This document shows positions 1-6,477 of a stretch of 8,160 bases of DNA, in pieces. A program made the position numbers and the translations under genes. Below the pieces are notes generated by a model. The model was not told the DNA's origin. It saw nothing but the letters and a program-made list of their open reading frames with translations, and made no database searches. The stretch lies in NCBI GenBank assembly GCA_025456495.1, contig JALOKO010000144.1, forward strand, positions 1 through 8,160, in the 5' to 3' direction. This DNA is from Bryobacterales bacterium (lineage in GTDB: Bacteria; Acidobacteriota; Terriglobia; Bryobacterales; Bryobacteraceae). The first letter of the stretch is position 1; the number at the start of each line of letters is the position of its first letter.

Positions 1-622
1 AGCCAACCAGCAAGCGCAGCCACGCATTCATGTCATCGTTCATGGGCTGCCCCCCAATCAGATGCGCACTCAACAGAATCGCCGCCAGCAAACTAGGGAT
101 AAGCACGGGATACACAAGCACCGGCAGCATCACCTCGCGTAGGCGGAGGTTCACCGTCAGCGCGCCGAACACGGTGCCCACCACACTCATGCCCCAGGTG
201 GCCAGCACCAGCACCACCAGCAACATGGGCCACTGCTTGGCCCAGCGGATGTTGTAGAAGATGCCGAACACGGGCAAAGAGAGACACTCCACCAACAGCA
301 GCAACACTGCGTTGGCGATGGCCTTTCCGAAGAGAATCGCCGATGGCGGCAAGGGCGAGGCCAGCAGCGCCTCCAGGCAATCGTTGGGAAGCTCACGCGC
401 AAAGCTACGATTCAGCAACAGGGTGCCGGCAAAGGTGAAGATCAGCCACAGCAGGCCGCCAGCAATCTCCCGCGCCTGTTCGGCATCCGGGTCAAAGGCA
501 AAGCTGAACAGCAGCAGCATGGCCATGCTGAAGGCGATGGCGGCGTTGAGCGAGTCCTTTGACCGCAGCTCCATGCGAAGGTCCTTGCCCGCTACCAAAA
601 GGGCCGCCTGCAGGGTGTTCAT
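1..622 (-). CDS. ccmB: Heme exporter protein CcmB (ABC permease), C-terminus cut off by window edge
   Basis: Reading the minus strand from ATG at 622 gives 207 uninterrupted codons that run off the left edge. CcmB is the membrane permease that works with CcmA; together they use ATP to release heme-loaded CcmE from the CcmC complex during cytochrome c maturation at the inner membrane. The protein starts MNTLQAALLVAGKDLRMELR. Hydrophobic segments lie at about residues 29-44, 55-71, 100-124, 131-155 and 165-187. The stretch REVMLPVLVYPVLIPSLL at about 163-179 resembles the conserved CcmB helix with prolines. Family members are about 220 residues, so only the last helix should be missing. The start codon overlaps the ccmA stop codon by 4 bp (ATGA, 619-622), and a GGGGA lies seven bases upstream as ribosome binding site. 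The position next to ccmA supports the name; I am quite sure of the family. Confidence 0.93.
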   Translation of the reverse strand, partial: MNTLQAALLVAGKDLRMELRSKDSLNAAIAFSMAMLLLFSFAFDPDAEQAREIAGGLLWLIFTFAGTLLLNRSFARELPNDCLEALLASPLPPSAILFGKAIANAVLLLLVECLSLPVFGIFYNIRWAKQWPMLLVVLVLATWGMSVVGTVFGALTVNLRLREVMLPVLVYPVLIPSLLAAILLSAHLIGGQPMNDDMNAWLRLLVG

Positions 623-1320
623 GCCTTGTCCCCGCAGAGGGCGTAAACGGACGCAGGATCAGTCAGCATGGCGTGGGTGCGTTCGCCGCAATAGACCACC
701 GCCCCACGATCCAGCAGCAACACATGCGAGGCCAACTGCATCCCTTCGGACAGATGATGGGTGCTCATCAGCAGGGTGGCGCCATCCGCGATAGCCTCCT
801 GCAGCAACCCCCGCACCATGGCCGTGGCGCGGTCATCCAGAGCCGTGAGCGGTTCGTCCAACAACAGCAAGCGCGGCCCCCCAATCAACACGCGGGCCAG
901 GGCCAGGCGCTGCCGCATGCCGCGCGAATACTCGTGTGGGCGATTGTGCGCGACGCGCTCCAACTGCACCCGCCGCAGCCATTCGCGCACCTTGGCGGCG
1001 GCATCGGGCAGGCGCGCCACACGGGCGGCCAGCAAGAGATTTTCCTCCGCGCTGAGTTCGTCGTACAAGCCGGAGCCATGGCCAAGGAATCCAATGGAGC
1101 GACGTCCCTCCGCATGCGTGGGGTCAGCGCCAAACACGGTCACCGCTCCTTCACTTGGCACGTTCAGGCCTGCCAGCAACCGGATAAGCGTGGTCTTCCC
1201 TGCCCCGTTGCGTCCCAGCAGCGCCATGCACGCCCCGGGTGGAATCTGGAAGCTGGCCTGCCGCAGAGCGGCGTACACGCCAAAGTAGCGTGTCACGCGG
1301 CGGGCGTCCACGGCCATCAT
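619..1320 (-). CDS. ccmA: Heme ABC exporter ATP-binding protein CcmA
   Basis: A 233-residue ABC ATPase that hydrolyses ATP on the cytoplasmic side of the CcmAB complex to drive release of holo-CcmE. Visible motifs are Walker A GRNGAGKT (36-43), the signature region YSRGMRQR (131-138), Walker B LLLLDEP (151-157) and the switch histidine in STHH (188). Where most ABC proteins have a Q-loop glutamine, it reads FLGHGSGLYDEL (78-89); a GH at this place is usual for CcmA. The length is normal for the family, about 205-235. The start ATG at 1320 overlaps the upstream gene's stop by 4 bp. A second ATG follows immediately, so the true start could be one codon later. An AAGGA lies about 13 bases upstream. 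The motifs alone would fit any small ABC exporter ATPase; the coupling to ccmB and the ccmE/ccmF genes upstream make CcmA the clear choice. Confidence 0.93.
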   Translation of the reverse strand: MMAVDARRVTRYFGVYAALRQASFQIPPGACMALLGRNGAGKTTLIRLLAGLNVPSEGAVTVFGADPTHAEGRRSIGFLGHGSGLYDELSAEENLLLAARVARLPDAAAKVREWLRRVQLERVAHNRPHEYSRGMRQRLALARVLIGGPRLLLLDEPLTALDDRATAMVRGLLQEAIADGATLLMSTHHLSEGMQLASHVLLLDRGAVVYCGERTHAMLTDPASVYALCGDKA

Positions 1321-2312
1321 GACTGGCCGCGATCCTTGCCCGGCGCGGATGGCTTGCGATACAGCAGCATCAGCGCGAACAACAGCGCCATGCCGCCCGC
1401 ACCTGTAATCAGTGGCAGGTTGTCATACACAGACGGCTTCACGTTGCGAATCCGCGGACTCTCGGCGGCCTCGCCCTCTGCTGGAGCCTCGGTGATGGAT
1501 CCACTCCCGCGAATCTTCAAGGTGACGGCGGCGCCCGACAAACTGAAAATCTGCGCCTGCGTGCGAGGCTCAGCACCCATCGCCACAAGCCCGTCCCCTT
1601 CCAGCGTGACGCCCGGGGCTGCCACCACTCGGGTACGCCCTTCCTGCCGCAGGGTGCGCACTTGCAATTGCCCTTCCCCGCCCGCGTACGGAACGACGTA
1701 GCTCAAGTCAAATCGGCTCTCTCCAGGGGGGACCGCATCCGCAACCTGGTACACATCGGCAAGACTGGTCTTCTTGGCTTCAGACAAACGCGGACGTTGG
1801 TCTGGCCCGATGAAGCTCACTTGAACAATCCCCTTGGCCTCAGCCGGAAGTACAAAGCGCAGGCTGCCCTGTCGCGGGTCCAGCAGCGTGCGCTGCGTGC
1901 CGTTGTTCAGTACAAAGGACTCGCTCACCACCATCTGCGTTTGGCCGGGCTCCACGAAGACGATGTGCTGGTCCAGCTTCACTTCAGCGGCATCACTGGT
2001 AGTCTCATACACCGCCACCTGCAAGTTGTTGGGCGGCAGCATGGGAGGAATGACCTGTGAGTAGAGCACTCCCGCGTATTCCGTTTCCAGGGCACAGATG
2101 CCATTCAGGTTTTCGGGAAAAGCGAAGCGCCCGTCCGCGCCGGTGGTCACGCGGTTGAGGATAGAACCGCTGCCATCCTCGGCCAGCTTCACCAGCGCAA
2201 CATTGGCGCCGGATTGCGGCTGGCCGGTAGTCTTGTTGGTAACCACGCCGTCCACCGCCGCATACAGCGGGGCCAGCACGGCCAGCGTAAGCAACCAGGA
2301 AAGCAGCTTCAT
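1317..2312 (-). CDS. Exported membrane-tethered protein with carboxypeptidase-regulatory-like (Ig-fold) domain
   Basis: A 331-residue protein without a standard Ccm name. It begins with a signal peptide (MKLLSWLLTLAVLAPLYAAV, cleavage probably near residue 19). Next comes a region at about 19-105 that reads like a carboxypeptidase-regulatory-like or CnaB-type beta sandwich: DGVVTNKTTGQPQSGANVAL, then TGADGRFAFPENL. The middle (about 110-270) is rich in beta-prone sequence without recognised motifs. One membrane helix lies near the C-terminus (about 298-318, ending LLYRKPSAPGKDRGQS), so the bulk should sit in the periplasm with a short cytoplasmic tail. Four-base ATGA overlaps on both sides bind it to the zinc-ribbon gene and to ccmA. 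A role in presenting apocytochrome or holding the Ccm complex is only an inference from position. No catalytic residues are apparent. Confidence 0.82.
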   Translation of the reverse strand: MKLLSWLLTLAVLAPLYAAVDGVVTNKTTGQPQSGANVALVKLAEDGSGSILNRVTTGADGRFAFPENLNGICALETEYAGVLYSQVIPPMLPPNNLQVAVYETTSDAAEVKLDQHIVFVEPGQTQMVVSESFVLNNGTQRTLLDPRQGSLRFVLPAEAKGIVQVSFIGPDQRPRLSEAKKTSLADVYQVADAVPPGESRFDLSYVVPYAGGEGQLQVRTLRQEGRTRVVAAPGVTLEGDGLVAMGAEPRTQAQIFSLSGAAVTLKIRGSGSITEAPAEGEAAESPRIRNVKPSVYDNLPLITGAGGMALLFALMLLYRKPSAPGKDRGQS

Positions 2313-2815
2313 GCGCGCGCCTCATCCATGCGATGGCCGCACTCGCCGCAAAACTTCATCGGTTGGGCAAAACTCGCCCCGCAGTTGGCGCAGACAAAAC
2401 GCTGCGTTCCCGACGCGGATTCTGACAGTAGCGCGGTGGCTGACTTCGCCATCGGGCCGGTTGCAGCGCGTTCGGCCTTCGGTCGCGTGGCTCCCGCTGC
2501 CGCAGTTACGGAAGCTGTCACAGAGGCGCCGATGGAGTTGACGTTCGTGTGCCCCAATACGCCTTCGATCTCCTTGTTCACCTGCGTCAGTTCCTGCTGG
2601 AGATCGGCCTTCGTGGCTTGGTAATCCTCCTGCGACAGCTTGCCCATAAGGAACTCGAAATTGGCGTCGCGCAGGTTCTCATAGATGGCGGCTTTGCGCT
2701 CGTCCAGATGCCCCGTAGGCGAGTGCGGCTCCACATAGGGGAGATCCTGCGGGCGAATGAACAACACGTACAGCAGGACTACCAGCACCAGCCCGATCGA
2801 AAGCGCAACCATCAT
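2309..2815 (-). CDS. CcmI-like membrane-anchored protein with C-terminal zinc ribbon
   Basis: A 168-residue protein. Residues 3-20 form one membrane helix, followed by a likely coiled-coil segment at about 37-86 (ERKAAIYENLRDANFEFLMG, then KLSQEDYQATKADLQQEL). This helix-plus-GKLSxEDY pattern resembles the N-terminal part of CcmI, the Ccm subunit that helps deliver apocytochrome. A low-complexity Ala/Thr/Ser linker (about 96-137) leads to a zinc ribbon with CANC (142-145) and CGEC (156-159), a CxxC-x10-CxxC pattern. There is no TPR domain as in full-length CcmI. If the helix is oriented as in CcmI, the topology of the ribbon is uncertain. The start at 2815 is followed one codon later by a second ATG; the ribosome binding site is weak (GTGTGAGAA about seven bases upstream). 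It lies 29 bp after ccmF and overlaps the next gene by 4 bp. The CcmI relationship is suggestive, not proven. Confidence 0.8.
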   Translation of the reverse strand: MMVALSIGLVLVVLLYVLFIRPQDLPYVEPHSPTGHLDERKAAIYENLRDANFEFLMGKLSQEDYQATKADLQQELTQVNKEIEGVLGHTNVNSIGASVTASVTAAAGATRPKAERAATGPMAKSATALLSESASGTQRFVCANCGASFAQPMKFCGECGHRMDEARA

Positions 2816-2844
2816 GATGGGTTCTCACACCGTCGGCGAAAGGG

Positions 2845-4887
2845 CTAGTCGCCCGCGCGCGCCACTGGCGCCTCCTCCAACTCATTGGCCATGTCGCTGA
2901 TTTGCGACGACACCAGTTTGGTGCGCCCCATCTGCCGGTCAACCTTCGATGGAACCAGGCACACAAAGGTTCCCAGGAACATCATCCACGCACCCACCCA
3001 GATCCAGCTCACCAGCGGGAAGACGTAGGCTTGGATGACCGCCTTCTGCCCATCCTCTGAGGTGCCCGCAAAGTTGATATACAGGTCCTCGCGGGGCGCG
3101 CGGCGGATGGCCACCTCAGACGTGCTTTGCCTGCTGGATTCGTAAAAGCGCCGTTCCGGCTCCAGCGTCACCAGGAAGCGGCCGTTCACGTAAGCATCCA
3201 CTTTGGCATGGTTCCAGACATAGTTGGGTGTCTGGCCGTTGGTGATCTCGCGCACCCGCAACTCGTAACCCGCAATCTGGAAGCTACCACCCATGGGGAC
3301 TTCCAACGTAAGCTCCTTGTTGAAAGCAGCTCCGGTAAAACCCACAAACATGATCACGATGGCCATGTGGACGATGTAGCCGCCATAGCGCCGGGTATTG
3401 CGATGCGTCAGTTCCAGCATGGCGGGCAACATCCATTGTCCGGTACGCTTGCCCAGCGCGCCCGCGCCCTTGACGAACTCAGTGACGATCACGATTGCGA
3501 CAAACAGGCAGAATCCGAACGAGATGGCGGCATAGGCGTGGTGCATGCCACTGGCCACCAGCACCACCATCAACACCAGCCCAGCCACGCCCGGCCATAG
3601 GAAGTTGCGGCGCAGGCTATCAACTGAGGTCCGCCGCCACGCAAACAACGGCCCCACGCCAGTCAACAGCAGCAGAAACAGCCCGATGGGCACCATCACG
3701 CGGTTGAAGAAGGGCGCATCCACGCTGATTTTCTCTCCCGTGAAGGCCTCTGACAGCACCGGAAACAGCGTGCCCCACAGCACGGCAAAGCAGCTTGCCA
3801 ACAACAGCAGGTTGTTGAACAGGAAGCTGGATTCGCGGCTCATCACGCTGTCCAATCGCGACTCAGTGCGCAGAAAATCCATGCGATCCAGAATCAGGTA
3901 AATCACCAGCCCGATGGCAATCGCCATGAAGGTAATGAAGTAATTGCCGATGGGCGACTGCGCGAAGGCATGGACGGAACTCACAATGCCTGACCGCGTA
4001 AGGAAGGTGCCAAAGATACAAAGCAGGAAGGTGGCGCTAATCAGCACCATGTTCCACACCTTCATCATGCCCTTCTTCTCCTGCATCATCACCGAGTGCA
4101 GGAACGCCGTACCGGTAATCCACGGAAGCAGGGAGGCGTTCTCCACCGGATCCCAGCCCCAGTAGCCGCCCCATCCCAACACCTCGTAGGCCCACCCGGC
4201 GCCCAGCAAAATCCCAACGCTTTGGAAGAGCCAGGTCACCAGAGTCCAACGGCGCGTGGTGTGGATCCACGCTTCGCCGGGTTCACGGCGAATCAACGAC
4301 GCCATGGCGAACGCGAACGGCACGGTAAAGCCCACGTAGCCCAGATACAGCATGGGGGGATGGATGGCCATCGCAGGGTGCTGCAACAGCGGGTTCAAGC
4401 CGTTTCCGTCTGGCACTGCGGTCACCAGTTTGCCAACCGCCAACATCTCAAAGGGGCTGACAACGAAGGCAATCAACAGGGTGAAGAAGGTCAACGTGCC
4501 ACCCAGGATCGTGACCACGTAGGGAAGAATGCGCCGGTGCTTTTTGCGATTACTGAACACCACCACGGCGGTGTAGCTGGCCAGGATCCAGGCCCAGAAC
4601 AGAAGTGACCCCTCCTGCCCGCCCCACCACGCTGCAAACTTGTACAGCACCGGCATTTCGCGGTTGGAGTGCGCGGCCACATAGGCCAGCCGGAAGTCGC
4701 TATTCAGCAGCGCGTAGATCAGCAGGCCCGATGCCACGCTCAACAATCCCCAGATGGCGTACACCGCCCGTTCGGCGCTGGCCACCAGGTAGGGTCTGTC
4801 TTTCCATGCGCCCAACAAGGAACCCAGTGTGGCGAAGACAGAGAGCAGAAATGCGAAAAGAATTGCGAGCGAACCCAAGTTTTCCAT
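2845..4887 (-). CDS. ccmF: Heme lyase CcmF (cytochrome c-type biogenesis protein)
   Basis: A 680-residue polytopic membrane protein that takes heme from holo-CcmE and attaches it to the CXXCH cysteines of apocytochrome c. The tryptophan-rich WWD signature is present as WGGYWGWDPVEN (239-250), with a second Trp-rich stretch WWGGQEGS at 87-94. The four histidines expected in the family are visible: H176 (AIHPPMLY) and H306 (SSVHAFAQ) as external heme-flanking residues, and H264 (AFLHS) and H507 (YIVHMAI) within helices. A long, mostly hydrophilic segment at about 524-620 matches the periplasmic domain before the last helix (about 624-645). The length is ordinary for CcmF (about 640-680). The start at 4887 gives a proper first helix (MENLGSLAILFAFLLSVFAT), but no strong Shine-Dalgarno precedes it. 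The gene follows ccmE by 93 bp. Cysteine biogenesis proteins of the NrfE/CycK type are the same family. Confidence 0.96.
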   Translation of the reverse strand: MENLGSLAILFAFLLSVFATLGSLLGAWKDRPYLVASAERAVYAIWGLLSVASGLLIYALLNSDFRLAYVAAHSNREMPVLYKFAAWWGGQEGSLLFWAWILASYTAVVVFSNRKKHRRILPYVVTILGGTLTFFTLLIAFVVSPFEMLAVGKLVTAVPDGNGLNPLLQHPAMAIHPPMLYLGYVGFTVPFAFAMASLIRREPGEAWIHTTRRWTLVTWLFQSVGILLGAGWAYEVLGWGGYWGWDPVENASLLPWITGTAFLHSVMMQEKKGMMKVWNMVLISATFLLCIFGTFLTRSGIVSSVHAFAQSPIGNYFITFMAIAIGLVIYLILDRMDFLRTESRLDSVMSRESSFLFNNLLLLASCFAVLWGTLFPVLSEAFTGEKISVDAPFFNRVMVPIGLFLLLLTGVGPLFAWRRTSVDSLRRNFLWPGVAGLVLMVVLVASGMHHAYAAISFGFCLFVAIVIVTEFVKGAGALGKRTGQWMLPAMLELTHRNTRRYGGYIVHMAIVIMFVGFTGAAFNKELTLEVPMGGSFQIAGYELRVREITNGQTPNYVWNHAKVDAYVNGRFLVTLEPERRFYESSRQSTSEVAIRRAPREDLYINFAGTSEDGQKAVIQAYVFPLVSWIWVGAWMMFLGTFVCLVPSKVDRQMGRTKLVSSQISDMANELEEAPVARAGD

Positions 4888-4898
4888 GGTACGCGGTA

Positions 4899-4961
4899 CT
4901 CAACTTCCAGTGCGCGATCCTCTACTTGCAGTGCGAAGGACTCTACTTCCAAAGATCCAAC
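4899..4961. repeat. Three imperfect 21-bp tandem units in the ccmE-ccmF spacer
   Basis: The units are 4899-4919, 4920-4940 and 4941-4961. Units two and three both open with CTCTACTT and unit one with CTCAACTT. Units one and two agree at about 14 of 21 positions, while unit three keeps mainly the first eleven bases. On the minus strand, the direction of ccm transcription, each unit ends in a purine-rich GGAAGTAGAG-like stretch. The period is a multiple of three, but no credible coding frame uses it. Confidence 0.6.
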
Positions 4962-4980
4962 GTCAGCGGCAAAAGGCGCA

Positions 4981-5418
4981 TTAGGACGCCTTGTTGTTGA
5001 TCACTTCGTTGGCCACGCCCTCGCCGTTCTGTTCCTTGGGAGCGTACTTGGAGGCGCACTTGGCCTGGATGCGCTTGGCGTAGAAGGTGCCGTCCGGCGC
5101 CATCCGTCCGTCCGCCAGGGCTTGCGCATTGTCGCGGAAGGTGTCGGGCAGCGGCTCCGTTCCGTCGTAGATCACCGGTAGCCGCAGATCTTCCTGGGCA
5201 AGCGTGAAGCGCACAATGGAACCATCACGCACAATGGAGCCGGGCATCACATCGCCCGCGACGCGAAGGCGTTTTTCCAGGTCGCCATCCTCCATCGCCT
5301 TCACCTCGTCAATGGTCTTATAGTAGGCCTTCGACTCGTCAATTCCGCCGATGGCCAGCCAGAGGATCACGCCCAAGATGGCTACCGTGATCAAACCAAA
5401 CTTCCACGAGTTGTTCAT
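4981..5418 (-). CDS. ccmE: Cytochrome c maturation heme chaperone CcmE, CxxxY type
   Basis: A 145-residue periplasmic heme chaperone with one N-terminal membrane anchor (about 6-24, FGLITVAILGVILWLAIGG). A beta-barrel OB-fold domain follows at about 45-117, including LRVAGDVMPGSI, VRFTLAQED, LPVIYDGTEPLPDTF and the late strand GTFYAKRIQAK. In most bacteria heme is bound covalently by the His of an HxxxY motif just after this strand. Here the motif reads CASKY, with Cys121 and Tyr125, so the heme-binding residue is cysteine. CxxxY CcmE proteins are known from sulfate-reducing bacteria and some archaea and are functional there. The start at 5418 has a good ribosome binding site, AAGAGG six bases upstream, and a TATACT box lies about 20 bases upstream. 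The gene is first in the ccm series. The flexible C-terminal tail (about 128-145) is typical. Confidence 0.95.
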   Translation of the reverse strand: MNNSWKFGLITVAILGVILWLAIGGIDESKAYYKTIDEVKAMEDGDLEKRLRVAGDVMPGSIVRDGSIVRFTLAQEDLRLPVIYDGTEPLPDTFRDNAQALADGRMAPDGTFYAKRIQAKCASKYAPKEQNGEGVANEVINNKAS

Positions 5419-5437
5419 CCTAAACCTCTTGGCCCTT

Positions 5438-5443
5438 AGTATA
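5438..5443 (-). promoter_or_regulatory. Possible -10 box (TATACT) for the ccm operon
   Basis: The minus strand reads TATACT 20 bases before the ccmE start, five of six matches to the sigma-70 consensus. No good -35 hexamer is visible 16-18 bases upstream; the best window reads about GGATTC. Initiation here would leave a leader of only about 13 bases holding the AAGAGG ribosome binding site. It is plausible but unproven, and read-through from the GNAT gene is an alternative. Confidence 0.35.
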
Positions 5444-5475
5444 ACGATTTCACCAGCGGGAATCCGCGACTTCAG

Positions 5476-5568
5476 TCACAGCGCCTCTGCGGCCGTCGCC
5501 TCGTCGGACGGCCCCATGCGGGGGAGGCGATGCGCCGAGCGCCCGATGGAAAGTTCCTGCAATACCAT
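5476..5568 (-). CDS. Possible 30-residue small ORF upstream of ccmE
   Basis: Starting from ATG at 5568, the minus strand encodes 30 residues, beginning MVLQELSIGRSAHRL and ending ATAAEAL before TGA. What makes it worth listing is AGGAGA at 5573-5578, four bases before the ATG, one of the best Shine-Dalgarno matches in the window. The frame also continues upstream past this ATG, so codon openness alone is not evidence. It lies in the roughly 200-bp gap between the GNAT gene and ccmE, both on the same strand, so it could be a leader peptide or chance. It has no membrane helix and no recognised motif. Confidence 0.22.
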   Translation of the reverse strand: MVLQELSIGRSAHRLPRMGPSDEATAAEAL

Positions 5569-5618
5569 AATATCTCCTGTCAAACCGAAAGTGGAGGAAA
5601 CTGTACAGGATTCCATCC

Positions 5619-6269
5619 TCATCGGCTGGCAGACTTGAGGCTGGGCACACCGCTGGCTGACCGGGACGGGCTCCTGCCCGCATCTGCCTGCCCGGCATGA
5701 ATAGCCTGCCCCGCACGGAAAGCCTGCCATTCAGGCGCCAGCAGCGAATACAACCGCATATCCAGGTGTTGGCCCTGCACCAAATTGGCGCCACGCAGAA
5801 GGCCCTCATACTGGAAGCCAATGCGTTCGGCCACCCGACAACTGCGCTCATTGGACGCCGCGCACCGCAGTTCCAACCGATGCAGCTTCCATTCCTCGAA
5901 GCAATAAGTGAGAAAGACCCGCATCAACCGGGTGATGATGCCTCGGCCTTGTGCGCGATGGCTCAACCAATAGCCGACATTGCCTACTTTGTCCGCCTTG
6001 CTCACCACGCGCAACGCCATCATGCCCACGAACTCGTCGCGATCCCACACGGCGCCATGGATGCCATCGCCATGCAGAAACACGTCGCGGGCATTCTGCA
6101 GGAACTTCACCGTATCGGGCAGGCCCTGTGTATGCTGCACCCACGGAAGCCAGCGGCCCAGGTGTTCCCGTTCCGCGTCCACAACTTGAAAGATGCGCGC
6201 TGCCAGACCTCGATGCAGAGTGCGCAACTCCAACCCTTCGCCCGCATCACAAAGCACCCTTACCGCCAT
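5619..6269 (-). CDS. GNAT family N-acetyltransferase, RimJ/RimL type
   Basis: A 216-residue cytoplasmic acetyltransferase that transfers an acetyl group from acetyl-CoA, in this subfamily typically to the N-terminus of a ribosomal protein or to a small amine; the substrate cannot be read from sequence. The family pattern is clear: an early LELRTLHRG strand (13-21), then REHLGRWLPWV (34-44) as in RimL proteins, and the acetyl-CoA pyrophosphate loop RAQGRGI (105-111) after VGYWLSH. The late motif RLELRCAASNERSCRVAERI (131-150), followed by GFQYEGLLR, is typical. Residues after about 183 form a Gly/Ala/Ser/Arg-rich tail absent from the usual 170-185-residue relatives. No strong ribosome binding site precedes ATG 6269; a GTG five codons in-frame downstream is a possible alternative start. 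It lies about 200 bp upstream of ccmE on the same strand and is divergent from the bacilliredoxin gene. Confidence 0.88.
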   Translation of the reverse strand: MAVRVLCDAGEGLELRTLHRGLAARIFQVVDAEREHLGRWLPWVQHTQGLPDTVKFLQNARDVFLHGDGIHGAVWDRDEFVGMMALRVVSKADKVGNVGYWLSHRAQGRGIITRLMRVFLTYCFEEWKLHRLELRCAASNERSCRVAERIGFQYEGLLRGANLVQGQHLDMRLYSLLAPEWQAFRAGQAIHAGQADAGRSPSRSASGVPSLKSASR

Positions 6270-6477
6270 AGAGATCGTCTGGCCATCCTTGTCGTTTCGC
6301 TCCCCGCTGAATCTCTTTCAGGATAGCGCTCAGCCCGGGGAAAGCACCCGTTGGCATCAAGATTCCCGCGACTTCCCCCTTCCGATGAGACTCTAACGAA
6401 ATACAAACATCCGGGCGGAGTTCCCCTGCAAGCCTATGCGCGGAAGGCCGGTCGGTATTCGGAGGAATACAGAACCC
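6270..6477. other. Divergent intergenic region between GNAT gene and bacilliredoxin gene
   Basis: These 208 bases separate two divergent genes, so both promoters should be here. I do not see a convincing -35/-10 pair on either strand. The best fragments are TATCCT on the minus strand (about 6321-6326) and TACAAA on the plus strand (6401-6406), both without a partner hexamer. The ribosome binding site for the plus-strand gene lies at the right end. Confidence 0.4.
6461..6466 (+). promoter_or_regulatory. Ribosome binding site that sets the bacilliredoxin start
   Basis: GGAGGA lies 11 bases before ATG 6478. The longer reading frame, beginning at ATG 6436, has no comparable site, and its extra 14 residues (MRGRPVGIRRNTEP) are not part of the family. 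The site therefore supports the 144-residue product. Confidence 0.7.

Noticed and set aside
559..1701. A 380-codon plus-strand open frame
   Set aside because: It lies antisense to ccmA and the carboxypeptidase-regulatory-like gene, both of which have clear domain motifs. Its translation is Gln/His/Pro-rich without family features, as expected of a GC-rich shadow frame.
5583..5616. CTGTACAG palindrome flanked by GGAA and TTCC downstream of the GNAT stop
   Set aside because: The palindrome is only eight bases, the flanks pair imperfectly, and there is no T-run to make a terminator.
5450..5851. A 133-codon minus-strand open frame in the GNAT/ccmE region
   Set aside because: It overlaps the GNAT gene out of frame, and its Cys/Trp/Arg-rich product is a typical shadow.
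6436..6477. Upstream ATG extending the bacilliredoxin by 14 residues
   Set aside because: The extension lacks a ribosome binding site and is not part of the family; GGAGGA and the 144-residue length favour ATG 6478.
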